A stretch of 64,000 nt of DNA from Sphingobacterium daejeonense (GCF_901472535.1 NZ_LR590470.1:3224001-3288000); one strand, 5' to 3'. Shown: positions 7,530 to 17,179, counted from the first letter of the stretch. Program-made: numbers and translations. Notes: a model not told the origin generated them from the letters alone.

Positions 7530-9959
7530 ATGAAGTACAAAAACTTAATTAATAAACATCTAGAGATTCATCTCCAAATTTCCTATAATTTAATATTGAC
7601 CTTCTTATTGAGCGTCTTAACAACAACAACATTTGCTCAAACCGGCATAATTAAAGGAACGATTCATACCCAGAACAATAGACCTGCAAAAAATGTCGTT
7701 GTCAAGCTCAATGGAAGCAAAGAGAAAGAAGTTGATTCTTTGGGTCGCTATGAGTTTCACAATCTAGATGCAAAATCTTACGAGGTTACGGTAAAGCATA
7801 TCAGCTTTGCTAGTCAGGTGTCTACTATCCATTTGAAAGCAGGTGAAACCAGGATTTTGGATTTTATTCTTGAAGATGACAAAAAAACTATTCAAGAAGT
7901 CCTAGTGAGTGCAAAGAAACCAATAGTGGAACATCAATTATCAAATTCGCTTCGAGTTCAGGTTCCGCTTTTAGAATTGTCCCAAAATGTGCAGACCATC
8001 AATTCAGAGGTTATTGCGAAGCAACAAGCATTCAATCTTTCCGATGGGGTTTTCAGGAATATTAGCGGAGTTAGTAGGCAAACGCACTGGAATGATATGT
8101 ATGTCAATATTCATATGCGTGGTTCCCAAATTCAAGCATTCAGGAACGGAATGAACATTGTTTCATCATTTTGGAGCCCACTATCTGAAGATATGGCTAC
8201 TGTAGAAAGGATTGAATTTGTGAAGGGACCGGCTGGTTTTATGATGTCTAGTGGTGATCCAGCGGGGATATACAATATGGTAACAAAAAAGCCAACCGGT
8301 ATCCAACATGCTGAAGTAACGATGAGCTTAGGGAGTTTCGAAAATTATCGAAGCACATTGGACCTAGATGGGAATCTATCCAAAGATGGGAAATTACTAT
8401 ACCGATTAAATATTGCAGGATCTTCTAAAGCATCTTTTAGACCGAATGAGGACAATAAAAGATTGGTAATAGCTCCTGTTTTATCCTATAAGCTCAACAA
8501 CAAGACAATAGCTACTTTTGAGTACACCTATCAGAAAGCCAAGATGACTGATGTAGGATCGGGCTATGTTATGTCACCTAATGGTTTTAAGAGCCTTCCC
8601 AGAGAGACCACTTTTATCCAAAAAGGAACACAACCTTTTAATGTGGACGAGCATTCGACTTTTTTAACTATCGAACACCAACTAAGTTCTTCTTGGAAAT
8701 TCACAGCACAAGGATCTTATTTCAACTACAATCAGACCGGTGCTAGCAGTTGGCCAAAAGATATTTTCCCTGATGGGAAAGTAATTCGTAAATCAGATAT
8801 CTGGGATGCTAAGAGCACGATGGTTTTAGCTCAAGCATTTCTAAATGGAGACTTTGAGACTGGATCTGTTCGTCATTCAGTTTTAGCAGGAATCGACTTA
8901 GGAAGTAAGGATTATATTGCCGATTGGAACCAAAGTATCGTATTAGACAGCTTAAACGGTGGCGAATTTGACCCTAAGAACCCAGTTTATGGGTTTGATT
9001 TCGGCCCTCAATCTTTTGATCGAAGTTTATCCTTAGAAGAAAGAGCAGCAAGAGGTGGTGGAAGCATGAATACCAAATATAGTTCCGTTTATGTTCAGGA
9101 TCAGCTAGGATTTTTCGACAACAAATTGCGACTGACCCTAGCTGCACGCTATACTTCAATGGCTGTAGGAACATGGGGCGGCACACCTATTAAAAATGAC
9201 AAAATTACCCCTAGAGTTGGTGTTTCCTATTCAATCGTCAAAAATACGAGTGTTTATGGGTTATTAGATCAAACATTCCTCCCACAACAAGGGATTTTGT
9301 TTGACGGTTCAAAGGTAAAACCTATTACAGGAAACAATTACGAGTTAGGTTTGAAGCGTGATTGGTTTGGTGGAAAATGGAACAGTACACTCTCCTTCTA
9401 TCAAATCACTAAAAATCACGAGATAACTTCCTATGGTCCCGACCCAAAAATGTCTGTTGAAGTTGGCCAGAAAAAAATAAAGGGTATCGAATTTGATCTC
9501 CGAGGAGAAATCACAAAAGGTCTGAACCTAATAGCGAATTATGCCTATACAGATGGAAAAGTTAGCAAAGTAAATGAAGGGGTCGATCAATTTTTTGTAG
9601 GGCAAATTCTTGATGGTGCGGATAAACATATAGCCAATCTTTGGATGGATTATGAAATAAGTCAGGGTAAAGCTAAGGGTATAGCCTTCCAATTTGGTGG
9701 TTATTCTAATATTGACAGAGCAACTGAATATTATTCTCAAGAATTCAAGGAGCGAAATATCGAAGATTATTTCAGGTTTGATGCTGGTATGGGATATCGC
9801 AGAGACAAATTTAGTATCAATCTGAATGTCCAAAATCTATTTGACAAATACCTCATCGATGGAGGTAGTTTTTACACCGATTATTTCAATACAGCAGTTT
9901 ACTCTTGGCAAGCTGGCGCACCTAGAAATTATAGACTTTCATTCTCATATAAATTTTAA
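7530..9959 (+). CDS. TonB-dependent siderophore-type receptor
   Basis: 809 aa outer-membrane receptor. A long signal region (to about residue 37, ending TFAQ) precedes a CarboxypepD-reg domain (about 40-112), a TonB-box/plug domain (about 130-255, with MRGSQIQAFRNGM and VERIEFVKGPAGFM) and a 22-strand barrel ending in SYKF with the terminal Phe. The plug and barrel match the siderophore receptor subgroup (FhuE/FecA-like) rather than SusC. It heads a locus with DUF4198, DUF3325/DUF3649-like and PepSY proteins, a set linked to ferric or other metal uptake. A 315-nt structured leader precedes it. Confidence 0.9.
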   Translation: MKYKNLINKHLEIHLQISYNLILTFLLSVLTTTTFAQTGIIKGTIHTQNNRPAKNVVVKLNGSKEKEVDSLGRYEFHNLDAKSYEVTVKHISFASQVSTIHLKAGETRILDFILEDDKKTIQEVLVSAKKPIVEHQLSNSLRVQVPLLELSQNVQTINSEVIAKQQAFNLSDGVFRNISGVSRQTHWNDMYVNIHMRGSQIQAFRNGMNIVSSFWSPLSEDMATVERIEFVKGPAGFMMSSGDPAGIYNMVTKKPTGIQHAEVTMSLGSFENYRSTLDLDGNLSKDGKLLYRLNIAGSSKASFRPNEDNKRLVIAPVLSYKLNNKTIATFEYTYQKAKMTDVGSGYVMSPNGFKSLPRETTFIQKGTQPFNVDEHSTFLTIEHQLSSSWKFTAQGSYFNYNQTGASSWPKDIFPDGKVIRKSDIWDAKSTMVLAQAFLNGDFETGSVRHSVLAGIDLGSKDYIADWNQSIVLDSLNGGEFDPKNPVYGFDFGPQSFDRSLSLEERAARGGGSMNTKYSSVYVQDQLGFFDNKLRLTLAARYTSMAVGTWGGTPIKNDKITPRVGVSYSIVKNTSVYGLLDQTFLPQQGILFDGSKVKPITGNNYELGLKRDWFGGKWNSTLSFYQITKNHEITSYGPDPKMSVEVGQKKIKGIEFDLRGEITKGLNLIANYAYTDGKVSKVNEGVDQFFVGQILDGADKHIANLWMDYEISQGKAKGIAFQFGGYSNIDRATEYYSQEFKERNIEDYFRFDAGMGYRRDKFSINLNVQNLFDKYLIDGGSFYTDYFNTAVYSWQAGAPRNYRLSFSYKF

Positions 9960-9962
9960 ATC

Positions 9963-10663
9963 ATGAAAATAAATTAATCTTAACATTCATTATCAGCTTC
10001 GTTGCTGCAAGTCTATGTCAAGCACATGCACTTTGGATAGAAACGTCTTCAGAAGGACAATTAAATAAAAAACACATTGTAAAGGTATTTTACGGTGAAT
10101 ATGCAGAACAATTAATTGATTCTATTGACAATTGGTATTCTGATGTCAAAGATTTCGAAATCTTCTTGACAAGCCCAAAGGGGAATAAAATTAAACTAGA
10201 TAAGCAAACAAATTCTGATCATTTTGTTTCAGAATTTGTACCCACAGAGGATGGAATCTATACTATTTCGGTCATTCATGGAGCAAAAGAGGCTTATGAG
10301 ACCATGAGATTTGAGTTCTCTTCAATCGCATTTGTAAAGGTAGGAAAACAAGAAGGAATGACTGGAGAACTTCCCTTTCATTTGAAAAGCCTAAGTAATA
10401 GCAAAAAATTAGGTTCTGAAATCAATTTGGCAGTATATGACAATTCTATTCCCCAAAAGGAAACAGAAGTTATTATTATGGGTCCCGAAGGTTGGACAAA
10501 AACATTACATAGTGATGCTCTAGGCAAGGTAAGTTTCAAACCAATAATTCCAGGAAAGTATATTATTGAAGCATCAAAAACTGATGAAAAAACTGAGAAC
10601 TGGAATAACCAAAAGATAGACAAAATCTGGCGAGGTACAACAATAGCAATTCAAGTAAAATAA
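9963..10663 (+). CDS. DUF4198 (NikM-like) periplasmic protein, 5' frameshift
   Basis: About 233 aa when read through one frameshift. The ATG at 9963 runs into a stop after four codons; one extra A in the A-run at 9966-9969 would give a signal peptide (MKNKLILTFIISFVAASL, ending CQA) fused in frame to HALWIET and the rest. No other plausible start exists upstream in that frame. The body is a DUF4198/NikM-like immunoglobulin-fold protein, often found with metal receptors and transporters. It starts 3 bp after the TonB receptor stop, so the two are co-transcribed, and a strong terminator follows it. The shift is either a sequencing error or a real inactivating change. Confidence 0.7.
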
Positions 10664-10673
10664 TTTAATCCTT

Positions 10674-10715
10674 CTCGCACATCAACTCACTTTTGATGTG
10701 CGAGATTTTTATTTT
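10674..10715 (+). terminator. Strong intrinsic terminator inside the uptake locus
   Basis: A 12-bp perfect stem (10674-10685 with 10693-10704), loop CTCACTT, followed by ATTTTTATTTT. It separates the receptor/DUF4198 unit from the small membrane proteins and PepSY gene. Confidence 0.88.
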
Positions 10716-10720
10716 AAATC

Positions 10721-10804
10721 ATGATCAGCTTTATATTCCTATTCGTATTTACAGGTAGCTATTTGATCTATTGCAGTAGTAACAAAAATGATCAAAACCC
10801 ATAA
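10721..10804 (+). CDS. Candidate 27-aa membrane peptide
   Basis: A short ORF starting 6 bp after the terminator T-tract: about 18 mostly hydrophobic residues (MISFIFLFVFTGSYLIY) then CSSNKNDQNP and stop. Its end overlaps the start of the next ORF by 17 bp, which suggests translational coupling. The composition (one helix, Cys after the helix) suggests a tiny membrane or lipoprotein-like peptide. No family is recognised; it may be non-coding. Confidence 0.35.
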   Translation: MISFIFLFVFTGSYLIYCSSNKNDQNP

Positions 10805-11084
10805 TGTTGAAAACACCTTTTTAAGAATAATTCCGTTAAAATACCTGAAACCACTGGGATTAATATTTCTATCAATTGCTGGAATTATTACCTTGAAATA
10901 TCAAGGTCTTGAGGCAGGTTCATATGCACTAATAGTGTATATAATGGGATCTCTGAGTCTAGTGATCCTTCTAATACCTTATAAAATCCTATCCTGGAAA
11001 CATTTAATCATAATTTTCATTGTGATCATGTTTCTCGAACTATGCTATGAAAACCAATTCTTAACTCACTATGCCAGCAAATAA
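10788..11084 (+). CDS. Small membrane protein, DUF3325-like
   Basis: 98 aa with three hydrophobic segments (about 24-40, 46-65, 69-86). Size, topology and position directly before a DUF3649-like protein and a PepSY protein match the DUF3325 partners seen in iron-uptake clusters of other bacteria, but sequence identity to that family cannot be judged here. It overlaps the next gene by 14 bp, indicating tight co-translation. Role is unknown, probably an accessory inner-membrane subunit of metal or siderophore uptake. Confidence 0.5.
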   Translation: MIKTHNVENTFLRIIPLKYLKPLGLIFLSIAGIITLKYQGLEAGSYALIVYIMGSLSLVILLIPYKILSWKHLIIIFIVIMFLELCYENQFLTHYASK

Positions 11085-11343
11085 AAAATATTTAAGCTCA
11101 CCAACACAAAGGATTTTGAAGATTTCATCTGGCTTTGTGGGTGGATATATATTAATGATATCATTTCATAATTTCATGGCATTGATATTTGACAAGAGGG
11201 ACGTAGTTATTATTTCTGGTTTTACTGGATATTTTTTATGGGCCTGCCTACTTTTAATTGCCTTTTTAGGCAAAAACGGTTGGATAGTTTGGTTAGTCTA
11301 TCTATTACTAGCCTTCATATTTTCTATTCCCTACCTATTTTAA
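11071..11343 (+). CDS. Small membrane protein, DUF3649-like
   Basis: 90 aa, three hydrophobic segments after a basic N-terminus (PTQRILKISSGFVGGYIL). The GGY motif in helix 1 and overall size resemble DUF3649 proteins that sit beside PepSY proteins in iron-uptake loci. It overlaps the previous gene by 14 bp and precedes the PepSY gene by 10 bp, so it is part of one translational unit. Confidence 0.55.
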   Translation: MPANKKYLSSPTQRILKISSGFVGGYILMISFHNFMALIFDKRDVVIISGFTGYFLWACLLLIAFLGKNGWIVWLVYLLLAFIFSIPYLF

Positions 11344-11353
11344 ACCTGATTAA

Positions 11354-13000
11354 ATGAATATCAGAAATTACAACATCTATTTCAATACTCATACTATAAG
11401 TGGTATAATAATTTGTGCTTTTTTATATGTGATTTTCTTTGCGGGTTCATTTTCCTTTTTCAGAAATGATTTAGCCGCTTGGCAACAGGGTGAATCTTTT
11501 TCAACTTTCAACAAAGAAGAAATTAATTACGATTACCTTTTAGACTCCCTTGGAAAAACCATTAATTTAAAGGGCCGTGACATCACCTTTTCTCTTTATC
11601 ACGATGGCGCTAGATCATACATGAGTTATTCAGATTCTAAAGACAGTCTTGAAAATAAATCTAATTTGGCTAAGATAAATGCTGGAATTGAAGATCGTAA
11701 TAATTGGCTGAACAGTGATGCAAAATATTTCGGATATAATTTTGTGAATAAAAAGACAGGTAATTATTCAGAAAATTATGATTTAGCAGAATTCTTATAT
11801 CGATTGCATTTTTTAGCCCAACTCAATGAAGTTCCTATCAATATAGGCATTGGCCCATTTGGATACGTTGTTGCTGGATTGACTTCATTTTTATTTCTGT
11901 TCGCACTGATCACAGGCATTTTGTTGCACTGGGAAAAGATTGTCTCCAATTTTTTTATTTTCCGACCATTCAATAAATGGAAAACCGTATGGACAGATAT
12001 GCATACTGCACTAGGTGTTATTGGCTTTCCATTTCAATTGGTATATGCTATTACTGGAGTTTTTTTGATATTAAATTCGGTCCTGGCCATTCCGTTTGAA
12101 AAAATACTTTATAAAGGAGACTCTGAAAAGATGTATACAGAATTAGCATATAATCATAGTAAAAAATTAGAATACTCTTATTCAGAATTGGAATTTATTC
12201 CTAAAGTTGAAAAATACGTGAATGAAGTTGGTAAAAAGTGGCCAGAATCTAAACTAACAAGGATAACTGTCCATAATTATGGCGACGCCAACATGCAAAT
12301 TGTGCTAGAGTCTAGGCCACTTTATGCTCAATATTTCCCAGGCTATGGAATTTACAATGTAAGAGTAAAAGATAACCAGGTTATTGAGGAAAAGTCACCT
12401 ATGCAGGATGCAACTTTTGTGGACCATGTTAAAAGTTTGTTGTACAGACTTCATTTTGGAGATTACGCGGGTTACCCACTAAAGTTTTTATCCTTTATTA
12501 TGGGGGTAATGGGTTGCTTAGTTATTTCTTCTGGCATTATGATTTGGCTAGTCGCAAGGGATAAAAACAATGTTAAGCCTGTTAAAAGAAAATTTAATTT
12601 CTGGTTGGCAAATGTATACTTGGCAATTTGTTTAAGCATGTTTCCTACAACAGCCATAACTTTCATAGCTGTAAAAATGGGAAAACAGGTCGATCAAGTA
12701 TATATTTACAAAGTTTACTTTTGGACTTGGTTGATCTTAAGTACTTACTATATTCTCCGCAAAAATTTAAATCGAACTAATAGAGAGACTTTATTTCTAG
12801 GAAGTATTACTGGAAATTGTGTTCCTATTGCAAACGGAGTTTATTCTGGAGATTGGATTTGGAAAAGTTTTAGTGAAGGAAAAATTGACCTTTTTGTAGT
12901 GGACTTACTTTGGGTAGTGATAGGTCTAATAGGATTAATAATTTATTATCAATCAAATCGTTATTTTAACAACCTAAGAACGAAAATTAAAAAAGTTTAA
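11354..13000 (+). CDS. PepSY-associated TM helix protein (ferric reductase-like)
   Basis: 548 aa inner-membrane protein: an N-terminal helix with FFAGSFSFFRND, a large periplasmic segment (about 35-165), a helix near 173-195 ending in LLHWEK, and TDMHTALGVIGFPFQLVYAITG, the hallmark of the PepSY-TM family. A PepSY-like loop (about 260-370), a further helix and three C-terminal helices follow. Members are found with siderophore receptors and are thought to reduce or release iron in the periplasm; conserved His residues in helices could hold haem. It ends the uptake locus and overlaps the convergent TauE/SafE gene by 4 bp. Confidence 0.85.
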   Translation: MNIRNYNIYFNTHTISGIIICAFLYVIFFAGSFSFFRNDLAAWQQGESFSTFNKEEINYDYLLDSLGKTINLKGRDITFSLYHDGARSYMSYSDSKDSLENKSNLAKINAGIEDRNNWLNSDAKYFGYNFVNKKTGNYSENYDLAEFLYRLHFLAQLNEVPINIGIGPFGYVVAGLTSFLFLFALITGILLHWEKIVSNFFIFRPFNKWKTVWTDMHTALGVIGFPFQLVYAITGVFLILNSVLAIPFEKILYKGDSEKMYTELAYNHSKKLEYSYSELEFIPKVEKYVNEVGKKWPESKLTRITVHNYGDANMQIVLESRPLYAQYFPGYGIYNVRVKDNQVIEEKSPMQDATFVDHVKSLLYRLHFGDYAGYPLKFLSFIMGVMGCLVISSGIMIWLVARDKNNVKPVKRKFNFWLANVYLAICLSMFPTTAITFIAVKMGKQVDQVYIYKVYFWTWLILSTYYILRKNLNRTNRETLFLGSITGNCVPIANGVYSGDWIWKSFSEGKIDLFVVDLLWVVIGLIGLIIYYQSNRYFNNLRTKIKKV

Positions 13001-13794
13001 GACAACAATGTCTCTTTTACTAAGATATATAGACCCACCAATAAAATCATATATCCAAAAGCAACTTTTAGAGATTTGTTAGGAATTTTATCTGCTAAAT
13101 AGAATCCAATGAATATCCCCAATACTGTTCCTCCGGTGTAACCCAATAATAGATTCCAGTCGAAAAATTCAAATTTTTCAAGATCTCCCATTACTCCAAA
13201 GAAGGAATTAATGGTAATTATAATCAACGATGTTGCTACAGCGCGACGCATGGGCAGGCGATAAAAATTTACCAATGCCGGAATAATAAGGAAACCGCCG
13301 CCTGCACCTACCAACCCCGTTACAAGACCTACCAAAGCACCTTGTAAAACAATAACCTCAATCGGAGTTTTTGTATTTTCAGCAGGAAGTTCAATGCCAT
13401 TTTTTGCAGAACGAATCATGCTTAATGAAGATGCTATCATGACAAAGGAGAAAAGAATCATCAAAAGAACGTTTTGATGAAAGTCATAGCCCGCTATATG
13501 GATTACCTCTGGAACTAAAGGAAGTATAAATGATCGGGTAATAAAGACAACAATAAGGGAAGGAACACCAAAACTAAGGACTTTTGGCAGATCTGCTTCC
13601 TTTCTGTAAATTCCTCGGAGTGCACCTATAAAAGAAGTGAATCCAATAGCAAATAAAGAATAAGTTGTAGAGAGTGCAGCATCCACTCCCATGATATAAA
13701 CTAAAATTGGCACCGTTAAAATAGTACCCCCACTACCAATTAACCCTAAAGTTATTCCTACAATAATTGCTAAGATACAGCCAAGAATAATCAT
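12997..13794 (-). CDS. TauE/SafE family sulfite/anion exporter
   Basis: 265 aa with about eight hydrophobic segments in two related halves. Each half starts with a glycine-rich motif: GLIGSGGTILTVPILV near the N-terminus and GLVGAGGGFLIIPALV in the second half (about residues 156-171). This internal duplication is diagnostic of the TauE/SafE (DUF81) family of permeases for sulfite, sulfonates or other organic anions. It is a single minus-strand gene with no sulfur gene nearby, so the substrate is open. Confidence 0.9.
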   Translation of the reverse strand: MIILGCILAIIVGITLGLIGSGGTILTVPILVYIMGVDAALSTTYSLFAIGFTSFIGALRGIYRKEADLPKVLSFGVPSLIVVFITRSFILPLVPEVIHIAGYDFHQNVLLMILFSFVMIASSLSMIRSAKNGIELPAENTKTPIEVIVLQGALVGLVTGLVGAGGGFLIIPALVNFYRLPMRRAVATSLIIITINSFFGVMGDLEKFEFFDWNLLLGYTGGTVLGIFIGFYLADKIPNKSLKVAFGYMILLVGLYILVKETLLS

Positions 13795-13883
13795 ACTTTT
13801 TTAATTGGTTAAATCAGTGTGTTCTTATATTAATTCGCTGTAAAAGTAATAGAAATTAATGGGATACAATAATGGATATAAAT

Positions 13884-15095
13884 TTATTCACCTGGAATAT
13901 AATCCAAAGGTAATAGGTAGGCTAACTTGGAATATCCGACTGCATAGCCACTCAAGATCCAATTTGCGGGAGGAAAATAAGCACCCTGTTTTTCGATTAT
14001 TATGCCTTCTTTGTCTACCAAAAATAATTCAGAAACCTGAGATGCTGATTTTTTCAACAATTTACTCCTTGATTTTTCAAATTCGGCAGGAAAGATAACA
14101 TACAGAAAGTCTTGATAGTTGATTCTTTTTAGGTTCGATTCTGGATCTTCTATTTCAATTATTTCTTCAGGTTTCATAATCCCCATTAAATAACTGATTT
14201 GTTCAGGTTGCCCCATCTGTTTTCTGATTGTGTTCAATTGATCTTCACTGACCTCATTTTGCGAAGCATAGAATAGTTTCCAATTCCCATTATATTTCTT
14301 TTGAACAGAGTCTAGAATATCTTTATATTTTGCTCTTGCCTCTAATCGAACTTCATTATCTTTCTTTACCAATTTCCGAACTATATATCCGTCTTTTTCC
14401 CAAGACTTGTTGAACGTACTGGTTACAAATTTATTCATCGATAATTGATAGGCATCATTTCGATTATTCTTAAACTTTGATTTTCCTTTGCCGATGTCTT
14501 TAAAAAAAGCATAGCCTTCAAAATAAAACATATTGGTGCCAAAATCCATTTTAAAAACACCCATATCATAAACTAAGTCATAGCCCAGAGCATTATTTCT
14601 TATTTTTAAAGGTTCAGTTGAAATAGCTGTCAAAACTTTAGCCTTTTGGTCATATCTAAACTTGACTACCTCATGGTTGGTAATTTTACAATCGTCAGCA
14701 AAGTCCCCAATTCCAATTAAATTTTCTGTAAAAAATCTTCCCCATTCTTTCCATCCATCCTTTAGATAATTGGTAACTACCACTTCTTCAATTGCAGTGG
14801 ACTTTTCAAATAGTGCCACCGTTAATTCTTGGTCCAAGGGTAACTGTACCTGTAAGACCTTCTTTTCAAACCCCATATTGGTAATTACCAATTCAACTAA
14901 ATTGCTAGAGGTATTCAGTGTAAATTGTCCATCCTTATTAGAACTGGTGCCGAGAGAAGAATTATTGATATAAATAGATGCTCCTGCAATGGGACTTCTA
15001 TTGTCTGCATTTATTACTTTTCCTTTGATTAGCTGTTGAGCTGCCAAGGACTGGAAAATAGCGGTTAGTATTAAAAATAAAAAGGCCCTACGCAT
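13884..15095 (-). CDS. Surface protein with CarboxypepD-reg-like domain
   Basis: 403 aa. The signal peptide (1-19, ending SLAAQ) is followed by a CarboxypepD-reg-like/beta-sandwich domain (about 22-100: IKGKVINADNRSPIAGASIY and DGQFTL). The remaining 300 residues resemble the middle part of DUF5686-type outer-membrane proteins but no barrel follows. Function is unknown, probably periplasmic or surface-exposed. It is a single gene, with a terminator of the upstream lipoprotein gene just before its start. Confidence 0.7.
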   Translation of the reverse strand: MRRAFLFLILTAIFQSLAAQQLIKGKVINADNRSPIAGASIYINNSSLGTSSNKDGQFTLNTSSNLVELVITNMGFEKKVLQVQLPLDQELTVALFEKSTAIEEVVVTNYLKDGWKEWGRFFTENLIGIGDFADDCKITNHEVVKFRYDQKAKVLTAISTEPLKIRNNALGYDLVYDMGVFKMDFGTNMFYFEGYAFFKDIGKGKSKFKNNRNDAYQLSMNKFVTSTFNKSWEKDGYIVRKLVKKDNEVRLEARAKYKDILDSVQKKYNGNWKLFYASQNEVSEDQLNTIRKQMGQPEQISYLMGIMKPEEIIEIEDPESNLKRINYQDFLYVIFPAEFEKSRSKLLKKSASQVSELFLVDKEGIIIEKQGAYFPPANWILSGYAVGYSKLAYLLPLDYIPGE

Positions 15096-15137
15096 GGTTA
15101 CGATATTTTCGTAAATATATGGTTTTTACCTTTCACT

Positions 15138-15170
15138 AAAAAAGCCTGATTCTGGAAAGAACAGGCTTTT
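15138..15170 (-). terminator. Intrinsic terminator of small lipoprotein gene
   Basis: Stem AAAAGCCTG/CAGGCTTTT (15140-15148 with 15162-15170); on the minus strand the stem is followed by a T-run. It sits 28 bp after the stop of the minus-strand gene at 15198. Confidence 0.75.
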
Positions 15171-15197
15171 GACTAACAAAAATATAAAAGAATGTGA

Positions 15198-15428
15198 TTA
15201 TTGGGCAGGTGGTGGCAAAGTTGTATCTGCTGCCGACGAATCTAATTTAATAATCTCTTCATCGGGCGCATTAATATTATAGCGTTCCTGATTCCCTCCT
15301 TCTTGAGGATCTGGAAGTTCCTCAGCATCTGCTTCCGTATTCCCGCTATCATTATTATTATTACAACTTATCATAGTCATTAATCCCATGGCAAAAATTC
15401 CAGTAATTAATATCTTAAACTTATTCAT
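15198..15428 (-). CDS. Small acidic lipoprotein
   Basis: 76 aa. Lipoprotein signal with Cys22 (MISCNNNN), then a low-complexity, Asp/Glu/Pro-rich tail (EADAEELPDPQEGG, TTLPPPAQ). No domain is recognised; disorder and size suggest a surface lipoprotein or a linker-like peptide. It is a single gene with its own terminator. Confidence 0.6.
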   Translation of the reverse strand: MNKFKILITGIFAMGLMTMISCNNNNDSGNTEADAEELPDPQEGGNQERYNINAPDEEIIKLDSSAADTTLPPPAQ

Positions 15429-15491
15429 ATGCTTGTCATGTTGATTTTTATATTAAACCCTTCAGAATTATTTTTGTTTGGATTTCATTAT

Positions 15492-15523
15492 AAAAAAACC
15501 TGATCTTACAAGTAAGATCAGGT
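15492..15523 (-). terminator. Intrinsic terminator of amt
   Basis: An 11-bp perfect stem (15498-15508 with 15513-15523), loop CAAG. On the minus strand it is followed by seven T. It lies 34 bp beyond the amt stop. Confidence 0.88.
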
Positions 15524-15556
15524 CTAATTTAGGTTATTAAGAGTTAATAAAGGTCT

Positions 15557-16876
15557 TTATAGTTTTTCTCCGTGTTGGGAGATATCGAGGCCGACTTCTT
15601 CATCAGCATCAGAAACACGCAATGAAGAAATCATATCTGTGATTTTCAACAAGACAAAAGCCATCACTAGAATAAACACAGTTGAACCTATCAGTCCGAT
15701 GATATGTGCAGAGAACAATTTCCATTCTCCATAAAATAAGCCATTATCAGCTACAACAGAATTGATGGCCCCGGTTGCAAATACGCCGGTCAATAGCATA
15801 CCGACCATACCTCCTACTCCATGACTTGGGAACACATCCAATGTATCGTCAATTCTAGAGCGCGTTCTCCAAGCAATTACCAACCTACTAATGACTGCTG
15901 CTACGGCACCTATGATCAGGGAATGTCCAACGGTTACAAATCCAGCGGCTGGTGTAATAGCAACAAGTCCAACGACAGCGCCAATACAAACGCCCATTGC
16001 AGAAGGCTTTATCCCTTTTGAGGCATCCAGGAAAATATAGGTCAGTGCTGCTGCGCCCGAAGCTGTTGAAGTAGTGATTAAGGCTGTTGAAGCAAGTTCC
16101 GACGCTGAAAATGCAGATCCTGCGTTGAAACCAATCCAACCAAACCAAAGTAATCCAGTTCCCAACAAGACATAAGTAATACGCGCTGGCGTATGGACAT
16201 ACATATCTTTGCCCTTTTTAAGATATAAAGCTGATGCCAGCGCCGTAAGACCCGCAGACATGTGAACTACAGTTCCTCCGGCAAAATCTAATACCCCCAT
16301 TTTAAATAATACACCATCTGGATGCCAAGTAGCATGTGCTAATGGTGCATAGATGAAAATAAAAAATAAGCATATAAATAAGACATAAGAGGTAAACCGT
16401 ATCCTTTCTGCAAAAGCTCCAGTTATCAAAGCTGGAGTGATTATAGCAAACTTGAGCTGATAAATAGCAAATAATGCAAATGGAATCGTAGGTGCACCAT
16501 CCCATGGCGCTCGTTCCAAGACTCCATTAAACATAAAATATGTAGTTGGGTTTCCGATAACACCACCCACAGAATCTCCAAACACTAGGCTAAAGCCAAA
16601 TACAACCCATAGGACAGCTACAACTGCCATACAGATAAAACTTTGCAACATGGTGGAAATTACATTCTTTTTCTTAACCATTCCACCGTAAAAATATGCA
16701 AGACCCGGCGTCATGATCAAAACCAACGCCGTAGAAGTCAACATCCATGCAACATCTGCATAATTATACTCTGAACCAGAGTGAATTTGAGGTGTTTTTG
16801 AAAAAAGAAGTGAAATTATCACCAAAATCCCCATAAAAACTAGAGGAACATAAGATTTTTTACCCGATAGAACCAT
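15557..16876 (-). CDS. amt: Ammonium transporter (Amt family)
   Basis: 439 aa from the ATG at 16876. A TTG 24 bp upstream is in frame, but it falls inside a predicted promoter -7 element, so ATG is preferred. Eleven hydrophobic segments and the conserved pore histidines are visible (GGTVVHMSAGLTALASALYL and FPSHGVGGMVGML), as is the AYFYGGMV N-terminal motif. It conducts ammonium/ammonia across the inner membrane for nitrogen assimilation. No PII (glnK) gene is adjacent, unlike in many bacteria. It is transcribed alone, with promoter and terminator both visible. Confidence 0.95.
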   Translation of the reverse strand: MVLSGKKSYVPLVFMGILVIISLLFSKTPQIHSGSEYNYADVAWMLTSTALVLIMTPGLAYFYGGMVKKKNVISTMLQSFICMAVVAVLWVVFGFSLVFGDSVGGVIGNPTTYFMFNGVLERAPWDGAPTIPFALFAIYQLKFAIITPALITGAFAERIRFTSYVLFICLFFIFIYAPLAHATWHPDGVLFKMGVLDFAGGTVVHMSAGLTALASALYLKKGKDMYVHTPARITYVLLGTGLLWFGWIGFNAGSAFSASELASTALITTSTASGAAALTYIFLDASKGIKPSAMGVCIGAVVGLVAITPAAGFVTVGHSLIIGAVAAVISRLVIAWRTRSRIDDTLDVFPSHGVGGMVGMLLTGVFATGAINSVVADNGLFYGEWKLFSAHIIGLIGSTVFILVMAFVLLKITDMISSLRVSDADEEVGLDISQHGEKL

Positions 16877-16897
16877 AATTATTTTGATTAGTTTAAA

Positions 16898-16926
16898 CAA
16901 ATTTACATTTTAATTGAAATTATCAA
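16898..16926 (-). promoter_or_regulatory. Predicted amt promoter
   Basis: Read on the minus strand: TTG (16926-16924), 18-bp spacer, TAAATTTG (16905-16898), close to the Bacteroidetes consensus but with a spacer one base short. The predicted start lies about 15 nt before the ATG at 16876. Confidence 0.5.
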
Positions 16927-17130
16927 AATAAAAATTGAATATTTTTGAATAAATATGAAAAATTAAGAGATTTTTATATCAAAACACCAATATTAAAATT
17001 ATAAAATAGAATTTACATAGGTATATATATTTTATTTGGCAAAATATCAACATAAAACTTATTAATAATCTTAATTTCTTGATAAATCATGGACAGAAAT
17101 CAATGTATAAAAATATTTTCAAACAATTAA
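16927..17130. other. AT-rich intergenic stretch, no gene seen
   Basis: About 200 bp of very AT-rich sequence between the amt promoter and the SusD terminator. No ORF with coding character, hairpin or repeat was found. Confidence 0.6.
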
Positions 17131-17140
17131 CCCAAAAAAG

Positions 17141-17179
17141 AAGGCCAGAATTCAGTTTTTTTTCTGAAAATCTGGCCTT
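17141..17179 (-). terminator. Terminator of SusD gene
   Basis: Stem AAGGCCAGA/TCTGGCCTT (17141-17149 with 17171-17179), extended inside by TTCAG/CTGAA around a T8 loop. A-run at 17134-17139 gives a T-tract on the minus strand. Confidence 0.8.

Noticed and set aside
16877..16900. Upstream TTG start for the ammonium transporter
   Set aside because: The TTG lies within the predicted promoter -7 element and the added residues do not resemble the family N-terminus.
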